A stretch of DNA of 64,000 nucleotides from Cytophagales bacterium (GCA_013299045.1 JAAFJX010000010.1:62001-126000); one strand, 5' to 3'; counted from the first letter of the stretch, positions 54,801-63,383 are shown. Notes: generated by a model not told the origin, from the sequence alone. Program-made: numbers and translations.

Positions 54801-56806
54801 CTGAGCCTAGCCATACAGAAAACCTCAGTCGTTTCCAAAATTTAAAACTGACCGAACCCGCTGCTTTTTGTATGAGCCAAGACGACAGCAGGCTTATAGC
54901 CATTGGTAACAATGAACTCAAAGTATGGGGTACACAAGATGGTGTCTTGCAGAGCAGAATAGAAGACTTAGCCTCTGGCGGCACTACCTTTAAACATCTC
55001 TTGAGTACCTTGGACTCACAGGTTATTGTTATGGTCATGGATAGCCTCATGATTGCGCCAGAAAGTTTTAGCCAAGAATTTGAATGGATGGACGCATTTT
55101 TTGAAAGCAGCGTATCGGTTATCAAAATATTTAATTTGCAACAAAAGCGTGTTATCAAGTCATTTATCCTGCCCGACTCTGCGCTTTATACGGCAGTTTC
55201 TTGCCCCGAAGAGCAAATAGTGCGTTTTTATACCGAAAAAGGTGTTTATAAATTAGATTTAGTAGAGCAGAACTTAGAAGTAGAAAAAATACACCCTGTG
55301 CGTGGTTTTACGCATTTGGCAGCAGGCAGACGTTACGTAGCTTATACTTACAAGCGCAAAGCGCTCTTTGCCAGCGCTCATAATTTGCGCATTGTGGCTT
55401 CAGCGCAGGGCGATAATATTCTAAAAACAGCCCTTTCATTGGACAGCACACGGGCGCTCTGCCTGAACCAAATCGGTAGCCAATCTCATCTTCTTGTGGT
55501 AGATATTCCGAATAATCAAACCATTTCTAGCTTTAAAACAGCGTTTCTGGAAGAAGATAGCCACTTGGCTATGAGTTCAAACGGGCAATATTTTGCGTTT
55601 AGCTCGCCCCAAGACCGCCTCTTGCATATTTGTAGCGCCGAAAATGCGGCAGAATTGATGACCTATGGCCACCGTAACCAGCTACGCGATATTAGCTTTG
55701 GGCATCATAATACCTTTATTGCCTCGGCAGACGAAGGGCAGCAAGTTAAAATCAAACGTTTGGACAATTTACCTTACTACGCCTTGCAATTCAATGCCAC
55801 ACAGCCCTACCTGGAAACAAGTCCTAGCGGAGATTTCCTTTGCTTGGCCACTGGCAGCGACCTCAAGATATTTGAGAAAATGCCCAACATATCGCCATCA
55901 ATCTACAAAGAGGCCGAGTGGCTCAACTACAATTTAAGAAACAGCCTTAAGCAACCCTCCAGCCTTAATCTAATAACAGACAAGGGGTATAGGTGTTTGC
56001 TAGGTGTTAATGAAAAACGTGGGGTAAACAGTGTTTTTATGCTACCACTGGACTCTGCCCTCGGCACTAGTGCTAACTTATTGAATCAATGGCTCAATTT
56101 CTTTAAGTTTCAGGAACTCAATACAATTTTGCTGAGCCCCAACAAACGCATTTTAGCTTTTGACCAAAACGGTGAGGTACGTGTTATGGACATTAAGCCG
56201 CTCACGAGTAGCAAAACAACTGCACTCAGTCATTTGCAATTACAAAAGGCTATGCCTATAAACATCAATCTACAAGAACTCAAGCCTGATGCTGATGCCC
56301 TCAACGACCAACTTACGCGCTTTGTTTTTAGCCCTAACAGTCGCGTTTTGGGAATAAAGCGCGGCTCCAAAGTATGGGTATGGGACTTGACAAAAAATGT
56401 ACTTTTAGCTGAGAGCAGCGGCGCTCAAGCCAACTCAAACGCCTTGAGTTTTACGCCTGACTCCAAACATCTTGTTTTTGAAACCAAAGACCATGCGCTC
56501 TGGGTTTGGGACTTTAAGAAAAAGCAAGGCCGCTTGCTACAAGGACACAAAGGGCTTATTCAAGATTTAAGCCTGACGCTGCATGGCAAAGAGCAAGTTT
56601 TAATATCAGCGGCCTCCGACAATTCCTTGCGCCTATGGGACTTAAAAAGCCTCAAAACAATTTCTGTCTTTACGGAAAACGACCCTAAGTTTGTTCTTTT
56701 TGTAGATGCCAATCATTTTGTTTCTTTGTCTCAGAAAGGCCAACTCAAATTTTGGAAACACGGCTCTTCGTTGCAAAAAAGCATAAAAAATAGGCGTATT
56801 CTCTGA
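51857..56806 (+). CDS. Very large secreted VIT-like/vWA, TPR, DUF2135-like and WD40 protein
   Basis: This 1649-residue protein has an N-terminal signal sequence (about residues 10-29) and a VIT-like beta domain (~45-260). The vWA domain (~285-430) has a complete MIDAS metal site: DASGS near 290, Thr in YDGATNF near 357 and Asp in STDGAQ. A helical region with TPR-like units follows (~680-830), then a DUF2135-like beta domain (~848-968; VDLRVTDPLGNTVGDSV). About a dozen WD40-type repeats (~990-1640) end with LWVWDFKKKQGRLLQGH and SLRLWDLKSLK. The vWA/VIT part suggests protein or matrix binding. No T9SS sorting domain is evident, so it may stay in the periplasm. Its stop codon overlaps the next start. 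Confidence 0.82.
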   Translation: MDSLADKRTVKSLLTVFFVCGLLSWVCGQTPSMPFVGLKSVADKKSIWQELHLEQCQTEVNLMGAQAIVQHLFTFTNGDLKLKRRSSSVPDPAFPAANFYFALATSQKLIRWEMATNEQPFREAKVLIESGNTLVFEPETNQEAAAEDLQSGAFFIPTPLIKTQGSLKIKIVLLQELSALPNLMYRFNLNGLSSRKIPSFALFIKNIPKKLKAPNAYEDIYFSEYGAQVEAQLSRQNFEPKHDFVLDIPYTQNQLFVSGRGRIEPYTYINGYYKPSLVATARTLPRTIALLWDASGSAQHRHTERELKFLNDYFQKIGTFELDICVFNRVVLKRQKFLVQDGNWQEAQNLLKNVRYDGATNFACLNALQDLRVEEIILSTDGAQSYEKNTLRLPLAPVLCLAAFEYHEPGFLKAIADSTNGRYLPLLARSDSAALAECLAPRLRLLRANFDETQLSAFWPQNPVTAQNDYFKLSAQVLKDSGLVELVFEDEQKKRYIEKFMFKKMASSQGFWVESLWLDHKIEALSADLDNNRAAIKELCVRYNYPAAFTAWALPESMSDYFNLGLQPPAEFKEEFEVFLAYQRKENMLFALSAEQMDSLSQKRLWAAFNLQKTWYNASFKTSEDDLDFDKQKRQNELYLSALTDFKRLDAQFNLPQKNNPFSKRLYALKPHSGLPQGTFRLSVQPWLPKAAYLNILEQTARNKYNDAYLLLKEAQNNNIGFYVDCALFFWSKNEKELALQALSNLNEIGQHNIRILRLVAGLLIDFKQYKASLSVFEHLAKAYAQEPHTKLDLARAYVLDGNLAAACKNYIQLLKDPLNNNLRGIKEVATTELNRCFSTAPDSLQLNAPKELKESMPVDLRIIARWNENIEDVDLRVTDPLGNTVGDSVRYTRTGGRMSTDIVGTYGAEEFMQKNALEGNYRIEVNATTAKLKYKLAPTSVRVAVFSNYGRGSEEREPFLITLTDSTPTTLVTNWLLEQNTEPSHTENLSRFQNLKLTEPAAFCMSQDDSRLIAIGNNELKVWGTQDGVLQSRIEDLASGGTTFKHLLSTLDSQVIVMVMDSLMIAPESFSQEFEWMDAFFESSVSVIKIFNLQQKRVIKSFILPDSALYTAVSCPEEQIVRFYTEKGVYKLDLVEQNLEVEKIHPVRGFTHLAAGRRYVAYTYKRKALFASAHNLRIVASAQGDNILKTALSLDSTRALCLNQIGSQSHLLVVDIPNNQTISSFKTAFLEEDSHLAMSSNGQYFAFSSPQDRLLHICSAENAAELMTYGHRNQLRDISFGHHNTFIASADEGQQVKIKRLDNLPYYALQFNATQPYLETSPSGDFLCLATGSDLKIFEKMPNISPSIYKEAEWLNYNLRNSLKQPSSLNLITDKGYRCLLGVNEKRGVNSVFMLPLDSALGTSANLLNQWLNFFKFQELNTILLSPNKRILAFDQNGEVRVMDIKPLTSSKTTALSHLQLQKAMPININLQELKPDADALNDQLTRFVFSPNSRVLGIKRGSKVWVWDLTKNVLLAESSGAQANSNALSFTPDSKHLVFETKDHALWVWDFKKKQGRLLQGHKGLIQDLSLTLHGKEQVLISAASDNSLRLWDLKSLKTISVFTENDPKFVLFVDANHFVSLSQKGQLKFWKHGSSLQKSIKNRRIL

Positions 56807-57459
56807 TGAAAAAGATTGTTTTATTTGTTGTGATAATCGGTTTAGTCATTCTAGGCTGCTTTTATTTCCTTAAGCGCCCTGCTCATGCGCCTAAACTGCG
56901 CCTTGATAAGGCCAGCCTGCTGCAAAATGGAGATATTGTTTTTCAAACGTCCGTATCGGCTCAGAGCAAGGCGATTCAGCTCGCCACTGGTTCTCAATAT
57001 TCACATTGTGGCCTTGTTTATAAAGAAGGGAACGTTTTTTATGTTTTTGAAGCCGTGCAGCCAGTTAAGCGAACGCTGCTCAAAGAGTGGATAGCGCGGG
57101 GGCAAGATGGACACTACGTTGTCAAGAGACTTAAAAATGCAGAGTCGCTTTTAACAGCCACAGCCCTCCGCAAAATGAAAAAAATTGGTGACGGTTTTAA
57201 GGGCAAGCGCTATGATTTGGCTTTTGAATGGTCGGACGACAGAATGTACTGTTCCGAACTCGTTTGGAAGATTTACAAGCAAGCATTGCGCATAGAGCTA
57301 GGAAAGCTCCAAAAATTGGAAGATTTTGACCTCACAAGCACGGCAGTCAAACAAAAAATGCAAGAACGCTACGGGAGCAAAATTCCCAAAGAAGAGCTTG
57401 TTATCTCGCCTGCTGCTATCTTTGAAAGCAAGCACCTAAGAACCGTCCTATCTAACTAG
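56806..57459 (+). CDS. YiiX/YebB-like permuted NlpC/P60 (papain-fold) hydrolase
   Basis: This 217-residue protein starts with a hydrophobic segment (residues 3-21) containing ILGC, so it is membrane-anchored or a lipoprotein. The permuted papain-like core has the catalytic His67 in YSHCGLVY and Cys149 in MYCSELVWK, with the supporting FEAV strand, as in the YiiX/YebB (DUF830) group related to LRAT. Members are proposed to act on lipids or peptidoglycan peptides in the envelope. The gene overlaps the previous stop in TGATG, so it is probably translationally coupled to the large vWA/WD40 gene. Both products would be outside the cytoplasm. Confidence 0.85.
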   Translation: MKKIVLFVVIIGLVILGCFYFLKRPAHAPKLRLDKASLLQNGDIVFQTSVSAQSKAIQLATGSQYSHCGLVYKEGNVFYVFEAVQPVKRTLLKEWIARGQDGHYVVKRLKNAESLLTATALRKMKKIGDGFKGKRYDLAFEWSDDRMYCSELVWKIYKQALRIELGKLQKLEDFDLTSTAVKQKMQERYGSKIPKEELVISPAAIFESKHLRTVLSN

Positions 57460-57464
57460 CCGCC

Positions 57465-57505
57465 CCTTAAAATAAATACTTTAGATATATTTTCAGGGAC
57501 GACTA
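57465..57505 (-). repeat. Family B left-end fragment (inverted) before A4
   Basis: Read on the minus strand the segment starts TAGTCGTCCCTGAAAATATA and continues CTAAAGTATTTAT, the beginning of family B. It directly precedes the truncated left side of A4, so B material replaces the missing end of A. Confidence 0.65.
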
Positions 57506-57508
57506 ATT

Positions 57509-57839
57509 AGTGCGTCTATTGGTCTGTATTAAGCGTTAGAGAGGCGGCGGGTTTAGTGCGTAGCACCGAAGCGAAGCGAAGCCCAAAGACGAACGACCGC
57601 GAAGCGGGAACGCCCAATAAATTGTAGAAAAACAATCATTAGTCAAAAAGTTAGATATAAGGAATTTGGCAAAAAGTTGTTTGAAAACGCGAGAAAATGG
57701 CCTCTACAAAAGTAAAAAGAGGGCGTTTGGAACTCAAAAAACTCAAAAAGGGCTTTTTGACGACTCAAGAGAGGTTAATTTAAGCGCTTGCTTTCGTTCA
57801 GCCCCCCGCAACTCTGCGGAAAGCACGGTTTTAATTAAC
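57509..57839 (+). repeat. Dispersed repeat family A, copy A4 (left part missing)
   Basis: The copy begins within the element at TGCGTCTATTGGTCTG, lacking the left inverted repeat and the 11-bp units. It keeps the GC-rich hairpin core, the 28-codon ORF (57697-57783; MASTKVKRGRLELKK...), the right inverted repeat (ending 57790) and the tail hairpin CCGC/GCGG. It sits between the YiiX-like and DUF2851 genes. Confidence 0.82.
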
Positions 57840-57849
57840 AACTCATAGG

Positions 57850-57918
57850 TTTTAAAGATAAAATGATTGTTTAATTTGCTGATAATAAACATCTTAGATA
57901 CTTTTTAAGGGACGACTA
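57850..57918 (-). repeat. Family B left-end fragment (inverted) after A4
   Basis: On the minus strand these 69 bases start TAGTCGTCCCTTAAAAAGTA and run to the ATCTTTAAAA position of B1. Together with the fragment at 57465-57505 they bracket A4 with two copies of the same B end in the same orientation. Confidence 0.7.
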
Positions 57919-57996
57919 TCTAACTAATCGCATCACATGGTTTATGTTTTTTGTAAAAATTGTTGGAAGTGGCCTCCTTTTACCCTATAAAATGCT

Positions 57997-58004
57997 TAGC
58001 TTTG
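57997..58004 (+). promoter_or_regulatory. -7 box for the DUF2851 gene
   Basis: TAGCTTTG fits TAnnTTTG exactly, 20 bases before the start codon. No clear -33 TTG is at the expected distance. Confidence 0.4.
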
Positions 58005-58023
58005 TTGGTTTGATAGCAGGTTT

Positions 58024-59325
58024 ATGGCTCTACCCAAGGACAAAGCTCCACATGAGGACTTTCTGCACTACGTTTGGCGTATGCAGTATTTTCAAAAAAA
58101 TGATTTGCAAACAAAAAGCCAGCAAAGTTTGCTGGTTCTGGAAAGAGGGCAGCACAATAGCAATGCAGGCCCAGATTTTAACGCTGCACGTATTCTACTG
58201 GACGGCCAAGAGTGGCTCGGTGATATAGAAATTCACGTCAAGAGCAGCGACTGGAAGCGCCACCAACACCACAGCAATGCGGCTTACCAAAGAGTTATCT
58301 TACACGTTGTTTGGGAAGACGACCTCGCTGACAATTCCAACAGTATTCCTGTTCTAGAACTCAAAAATAGGCTTTCTAATGACTTATGGGTGCGTTACTG
58401 GCAGTTCTTTGAATGTTCAGAACCTTTTCCTTGTGCACCTTACTTAGAGGACGTGCCCGCTCAGCTACAAGAGCGTGTTCTTCAACAAAACTGGCTAGCA
58501 CGCCAGAACCGCAGGATTAACAGTATTCATACGCTTTTTTTACAAAATAATAGAAACCTAGAAGAAACAGCCTATCAATTACTGGGTCAGGCTTATGGCC
58601 TTTCTATCAATCAAGCACCTTTTTTGGAATTGTGCAAGCGCTTGCCTCATAAGTATATACAAAAACACGCAGACCAATTAGAAGTCATAGAAGCCCTTCT
58701 TTTTGGTATGGCAAGCCTCCTGCCCCCCAGCAGCCCTCATGACGCTTATACAGAAACCTTGCAGTCGCACTTTCAGTTTTTAGCGCATAAGTACAATCTA
58801 CGGTATCAAACGCTAGCACCCGAGGATTGGAAATTCATGCGCCTGCGTCCACCTGCCTTTCCAACTGTTCGCTTAGCACAATTTGCGGCTTTGTTGCATC
58901 AACGCACACACTTTTTTGCTGAGTTGGTGGAGGCAGATTCTATCAAAAGTTTAAAAGCCTTTTTTGACTGCCCCCCTTCGCCTTATTGGCAGCAGCATTA
59001 TGATTTTGGTAAAGAAAGTAAGCAAACCATTGGTAGTATAGGCCATAGTTTTAGCGAGATATTGATACTCAATGTAGCCATTTATTTAGGACTGTTTTAT
59101 GCTGAACTAAAGAGCCTGCCTGTTTTAGCACGGAAGTTTGTTGGTTTTGCTGAAAGTATGAAAGCAGAACAAAACAAGTATGTGAGCCTTTACAACGAAC
59201 TAGGATTTTATACAAAAAATGCAGCCCAAACACAGGCAGTGATGGAACTACACAGGCAGATGTGTCAGAACAAAAAATGTCTTTCTTGCGGTATAGGACA
59301 GTTTTTATTGAAATCAGAAACATAA
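58024..59325 (+). CDS. DUF2851-family protein of unknown function
   Basis: This 433-residue protein belongs to DUF2851, a family largely confined to Bacteroidota. The diagnostic N-terminal block is present: EDFLHYVWRMQYF, GQHNSNAGPDFNAARILLDG, GDIEIHVKSSDWKRHQHHSN and VILHVVWEDD. Its His/Glu/Asp-rich layout resembles a nuclease-like metal site, but no activity has been established to my knowledge. The C-terminus carries four cysteines (CQNKKCLSCGIGQ), possibly a zinc site. There is no signal peptide. It converges with the second M43 gene across a strong bidirectional terminator. Confidence 0.85.
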   Translation: MALPKDKAPHEDFLHYVWRMQYFQKNDLQTKSQQSLLVLERGQHNSNAGPDFNAARILLDGQEWLGDIEIHVKSSDWKRHQHHSNAAYQRVILHVVWEDDLADNSNSIPVLELKNRLSNDLWVRYWQFFECSEPFPCAPYLEDVPAQLQERVLQQNWLARQNRRINSIHTLFLQNNRNLEETAYQLLGQAYGLSINQAPFLELCKRLPHKYIQKHADQLEVIEALLFGMASLLPPSSPHDAYTETLQSHFQFLAHKYNLRYQTLAPEDWKFMRLRPPAFPTVRLAQFAALLHQRTHFFAELVEADSIKSLKAFFDCPPSPYWQQHYDFGKESKQTIGSIGHSFSEILILNVAIYLGLFYAELKSLPVLARKFVGFAESMKAEQNKYVSLYNELGFYTKNAAQTQAVMELHRQMCQNKKCLSCGIGQFLLKSET

Positions 59326-59349
59326 GGCAGGAAGGATTCCATAAACAAG

Positions 59350-59393
59350 AAAAGACTCCCTGACGTACTTTTAAAATTATCAGAGAGTCTTTT
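59350..59393. terminator. Bidirectional terminator between DUF2851 and M43 genes
   Basis: AAAAGACTCCCTGA (59350-59363) and TCAGAGAGTCTTTT (59380-59393) pair at 13 of 14 positions with a 16-base loop. Both strands carry flanking A or T runs. It lies between two convergent genes and probably serves both. Confidence 0.75.
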
Positions 59394-59413
59394 GGGGTTA
59401 TTTCACGAATCAA

Positions 59414-62400
59414 TTATTGTTTGACCATGCGCGCAGTAGCTCGTTGGCTGCCTTGTCTTAAAACAAGGTTATAAGTACCAGATGACAATTTGGTTGCATC
59501 AATTTGTGCTGTATTTGTGCCTATTGTAGGTGTGAGGTTCATAGACAAGGCCAAACGACCTGTAACATCAAAAACATCTAATACAACTTGCTCTGCCGCT
59601 TCTACCGAAAAAGTCAATTCAGCAATACCCTGGTTAGGGTTTGGACTCAAAGACAGAATACCAAAATTAGCATTGGCTGCTACAACAATTGTTTTGCTAA
59701 AAGTACTGCTTCCATCGCGGTTTACTTCTTTGATGCGGTAATAAGCAGTTAGGGCTGCATTGGCATCAAGAAATGTATAAGCGGTGTTGGTAGTCCCTTT
59801 GGCAGCTACTGTGCCAATTTTTTCAAAGGAATTGGCAGTATTGCGGAAGGAGCGCTCAATCTCATAATGACTAGTTTTGCTTTCGTTGGCTGTTATCCAT
59901 TCAAGGAAATTGCCGCTATCATTGCGCTTAGCGCTGAATTTGACCCAATCTACGTCGAGAAGTGTGATTGGGAAAATATGCAAAACGAAGTCGTCGGACT
60001 CAGACGCACCAGGGAACGCGTCCATACGTGCCCCTTTTGTACCCCCAGCTATACGCCAAGCACCGTCCACTTGAAAATAAACCGTGCTACCTGCCGTAAT
60101 AGAACCGCAGTTGAAGGCAGAGCGCACTCCCCAAGGGCCATGAATTGCAGGCATTAATGCACCGTCGTCGTTACAAACCACTTGTGCAAGCGTAATAGGT
60201 GTAGCACCCGTAAAGTTTGGATTAGTCGCGCAGTTGCCACTTGTGAGCGTGTACATGGCCATTTCAGAATCAAATTGACCTCCGGTTGGTGTGTTGGCAG
60301 CGTCTGTGCCAAAATAAATACAAGCACCATAAGTCTGCGTTACCGGACTCGTGAAGCGAAACCAAACGGAATGACTCACTCCTGGGTTTGTGCTGCCATT
60401 GGTACGGAAGCAGCTTGTAGGCGTGCTAGGCTCGCTAGCTTGCGCATTGGCGCAGCGGTTGGAGTAGAAACTATTATAACCTACAAAAGCAGCGGCAGCA
60501 TTGCAAAAGTTATTATTGGACGGATTTGCAGACACATTCACCAAAACAGGTGTGCGCCCACTCGCGCAGCTACCAGAACTCACTTGTACGTAGTATGTGG
60601 TATTGCTCACCAATACTGGAGTAGTAAATGCGGCTGTACTGGCGAGCAGCGTGCCCCCCGAAGCGGCATCATACCACTGGAAAACGGGAGAGGTAGCTAC
60701 ACTACTTGCCGTCAGTGTTGTAGTACCTCCTCCGCAAAGGGTTGTGGTGCCTGTTACGGTAGGTGCTGATGGTGTGGTATTGGCTGTGCCAGTCAAGTTA
60801 AAGTTATATGGATTTTCAGAACAGTCGTTGGTTGTAAAACTCAAAGTGCCTGCAAATGTAGGTGTTGCACCACAAGTAGGGTTAAAAGTAACTGTAAACG
60901 TATTAGATGCTCCCGCTGCTATGCTAGCAGGCAGCGCCCCTGTCGTGTAACCAGAGCCTGTGAGCGTTAGCCCTGAAAGATTTAAGGCGGCATTACCCGT
61001 GTTGCGGATAGTCAGTGTTTTTACTACTGGTGTGCCCACCAAAGTAGCACCAAAGTCCAGTGTGGTGCCATCGCCTACATTTACGCCAGCTTCGGTGATA
61101 ACAATTTCAGGTAAGTTAGTGCCTGTAACGCGTACATTGTCTATGTAGACGTTGTTTCCAAAGGCATTCGTCAGCATAAAGCGCAGGCGAATATTACGGT
61201 CTGTACCGCTGGCACAAGTGGGAGCAAAAGCAGTTAAATCAACTGTTTCGGTGCGCCAGTTTGCTGCTGCTGTTGGGTAATACAGGGTGGCGAGTGCCGT
61301 ACCGGTAGCTAAGGGTGTAGCACCATTTGAAGTTTTATCATAAATGGTTGTAGGATAGGTAGCGCCACAATCTGTAGAGATTTGGACGCGAAGGCGCTCG
61401 TTGGTAGTTGCATCATAGGGTCTATGCGACACATCAAACTGCAAAGTAGCCGTGGTAGTACCAGCAGGAAGAGTGATAACAGGTGTATAAAGTTCGTCCA
61501 CATCGCCTGTACCAGGATTGTACGTAAAGTTGTACTCGCCCGCGCTCTGACCTGTAGTACCACTTATCTGTGTTACGTTCATCGTTCCCCATGTAGGGCA
61601 CTGCCCTCCATTAACAAGTGTCCAGAACGGTGGCGGGAAGGTTTCGTTAGTAAAGGTTTCGGTGAATGGTAAATAGAAACCGCCTATGTAAAACGTGTTC
61701 TGAGACTGGTCCATCGTCGTATTAGGGTCTGCTACTCCATTAGGCAGAGTAGAAAATGCGCGGAATGTGTGTGTCCCCTCAATGATGTTGGTAATAATAG
61801 GCAGCACTTGATTGGCTGTTGCTCCTACAGCTAATGAACCCGTCCATGCAAAGGTCAGAATTGGGCCGCTATCTACTTGATAGTTAATTGTTGCACTTGT
61901 GAGTGTAGCCGTGCCATAGTTTTTGATAGTAACTTGTGGAGTGATGCTTGTTCCGCAGATAACACCTACTGGCGCAAGCACTTCAATAATGGAGGCATCG
62001 TTAGCAAAAGGAGGAATACAGGCTACAGATTGCAAAAGAGATTTCCGTAGAGGGCTATTTTCTAAACAAGCCCGCATACGTGCGCCCTGGTCAATTGTAA
62101 AAATATTCATGCAGCCATCGTCTGTATAGTCCATATAGTTTTCAATCTGGTCATTGCCAGGGAAGGTAGGACAAGAGTTAGCACCCACAGGGCAGCCAAA
62201 GTTTGAATTTCCTGCCATAGGTGTATCAGCACAAAAATCATCTCCATTGCAAGCGGCTTCATCGCCCCAAATATGGCGCAAACCGAGCCAGTGCCCCACT
62301 TCATGGGTAGCCGTGCGGCCTTCATTGTAGGGGGCACCCGAAACAAGCTGAGCAGTAGATGTTTTATTGATGTCGCCTGTCCAGCGGTAACCCTGAACCA

Positions 62401-63157
62401 CACCGTCCGTTGCAACCATTTGAGGCGTGCAAGGCATACCTGTAAGCGTGGACTGAGGGAATTGGGCATAGCCCAAAACGCCGCCAGAAATATCACAAAT
62501 CCACATATTAAAATAGTTGCTAGGCGAATAACCTCTTGTTGCACTGCCGGCTACAGCACTTGTCCATGGTTTGATGTTTCCATCAATGTAGCCAGTTGTA
62601 TGCGGTGGGGCAGTAAAACCCGCGGTGGTTCGATTGATACGGTTTACACCGTTTTCACCACCTGGGAAGGCCGAGCCATCAGGGCGACGCTGCGCCAAGC
62701 AAAACTCAATGCGTGTGTCTGCCCCCACTGGGTTGGCATTAAAACCCGCGGTTCCTACCATTTTGCGAAAGTCTTCGTTCAAAACAGCTACTTGGTCTAC
62801 AACCATAGAGTAAGGAATGTTTCGGCCAGTCCCGACGGCTTCTCCATTATGAACAATATGAAAGACAATGGGAATCGTATAAACAGACCCTTGCGTGTAA
62901 TCCATACGTCCGCTGCGCTTTTTTTCGGCAATAATATCAGAAATCCACTTATCATAGTGGTCGCGCTCATCAAATTGGCGTAAACCTCCATCATTTTGCC
63001 TTTTAGTACTATCTACTTTCATGGTAGCGCAGCGCCGCTCGTGCAAAGGCAGCCAGTCCGAATGGTCGTGGTCTTGGCCATTTGCACTAAAATTGATAAC
63101 AAGCATCAGTATCGCTGCTGAAAATACTGACTTAAAATAGCGTAAATTCTGTTGCAT
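59414..63157 (-). CDS. Secreted M43 (pappalysin-type) metalloprotease with T9SS sorting domain
   Basis: This 1247-residue paralogue of the giant protease at 26-33 kb begins with a signal peptide (1-27). Its pro-region contains Cys43 in HERRCATMKVDS, a likely cysteine switch. The catalytic domain (about 93-375) has HEVGHWLGLRH (zinc ligands His285, His289, His295) and the Met-turn NYMDYTDDG. CARDB-like (~385-480), jelly-roll (~500-675) and ASPM-like (~682-790) domains match the giant protein. The tail differs: one Ig-like domain (~795-875), a PPC-like beta domain (~880-1065), an FN3-like segment and the T9SS sorting domain from LSPNPNQGIAELTF to the end. It is presumably exported and processed by PorU. 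Confidence 0.93.
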   Translation of the reverse strand: MQQNLRYFKSVFSAAILMLVINFSANGQDHDHSDWLPLHERRCATMKVDSTKRQNDGGLRQFDERDHYDKWISDIIAEKKRSGRMDYTQGSVYTIPIVFHIVHNGEAVGTGRNIPYSMVVDQVAVLNEDFRKMVGTAGFNANPVGADTRIEFCLAQRRPDGSAFPGGENGVNRINRTTAGFTAPPHTTGYIDGNIKPWTSAVAGSATRGYSPSNYFNMWICDISGGVLGYAQFPQSTLTGMPCTPQMVATDGVVQGYRWTGDINKTSTAQLVSGAPYNEGRTATHEVGHWLGLRHIWGDEAACNGDDFCADTPMAGNSNFGCPVGANSCPTFPGNDQIENYMDYTDDGCMNIFTIDQGARMRACLENSPLRKSLLQSVACIPPFANDASIIEVLAPVGVICGTSITPQVTIKNYGTATLTSATINYQVDSGPILTFAWTGSLAVGATANQVLPIITNIIEGTHTFRAFSTLPNGVADPNTTMDQSQNTFYIGGFYLPFTETFTNETFPPPFWTLVNGGQCPTWGTMNVTQISGTTGQSAGEYNFTYNPGTGDVDELYTPVITLPAGTTTATLQFDVSHRPYDATTNERLRVQISTDCGATYPTTIYDKTSNGATPLATGTALATLYYPTAAANWRTETVDLTAFAPTCASGTDRNIRLRFMLTNAFGNNVYIDNVRVTGTNLPEIVITEAGVNVGDGTTLDFGATLVGTPVVKTLTIRNTGNAALNLSGLTLTGSGYTTGALPASIAAGASNTFTVTFNPTCGATPTFAGTLSFTTNDCSENPYNFNLTGTANTTPSAPTVTGTTTLCGGGTTTLTASSVATSPVFQWYDAASGGTLLASTAAFTTPVLVSNTTYYVQVSSGSCASGRTPVLVNVSANPSNNNFCNAAAAFVGYNSFYSNRCANAQASEPSTPTSCFRTNGSTNPGVSHSVWFRFTSPVTQTYGACIYFGTDAANTPTGGQFDSEMAMYTLTSGNCATNPNFTGATPITLAQVVCNDDGALMPAIHGPWGVRSAFNCGSITAGSTVYFQVDGAWRIAGGTKGARMDAFPGASESDDFVLHIFPITLLDVDWVKFSAKRNDSGNFLEWITANESKTSHYEIERSFRNTANSFEKIGTVAAKGTTNTAYTFLDANAALTAYYRIKEVNRDGSSTFSKTIVVAANANFGILSLSPNPNQGIAELTFSVEAAEQVVLDVFDVTGRLALSMNLTPTIGTNTAQIDATKLSSGTYNLVLRQGSQRATARMVKQ

Positions 63158-63226
63158 AACTTCTGAATTTTATTGAAGGAGTTGGTTCAAATGATTTAAA
63201 ATGAATAAGTAGGCTGATTGTTAGTG

Positions 63227-63257
63227 CAAAGTAAATTAGGAAACCTTGAGATAACAA
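63227..63257 (-). promoter_or_regulatory. Candidate promoter for the second M43 gene
   Basis: On the minus strand TTG (63255-63257), 20 bases and TTACTTTG (63227-63234) give one mismatch to TAnnTTTG. It lies 70 bases upstream of the start codon. Confidence 0.45.
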
Positions 63258-63383
63258 GGAATAATTCAATTTTTTTAAAGAAAAGTGTAATTTTATTCCT
63301 AACACAATCTGTTTATTTAAAATGTTTTGGAAAAGCCCATAATTTTTAAAACATTTTGAGTAACAGGCTAAAAAATAAAGAAA

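Noticed and set aside
57666-57848. 60-codon ORF in element A4 as a separate gene
   Set aside because: It is in a different frame from the 28-codon ORF and is interrupted or altered in other copies.
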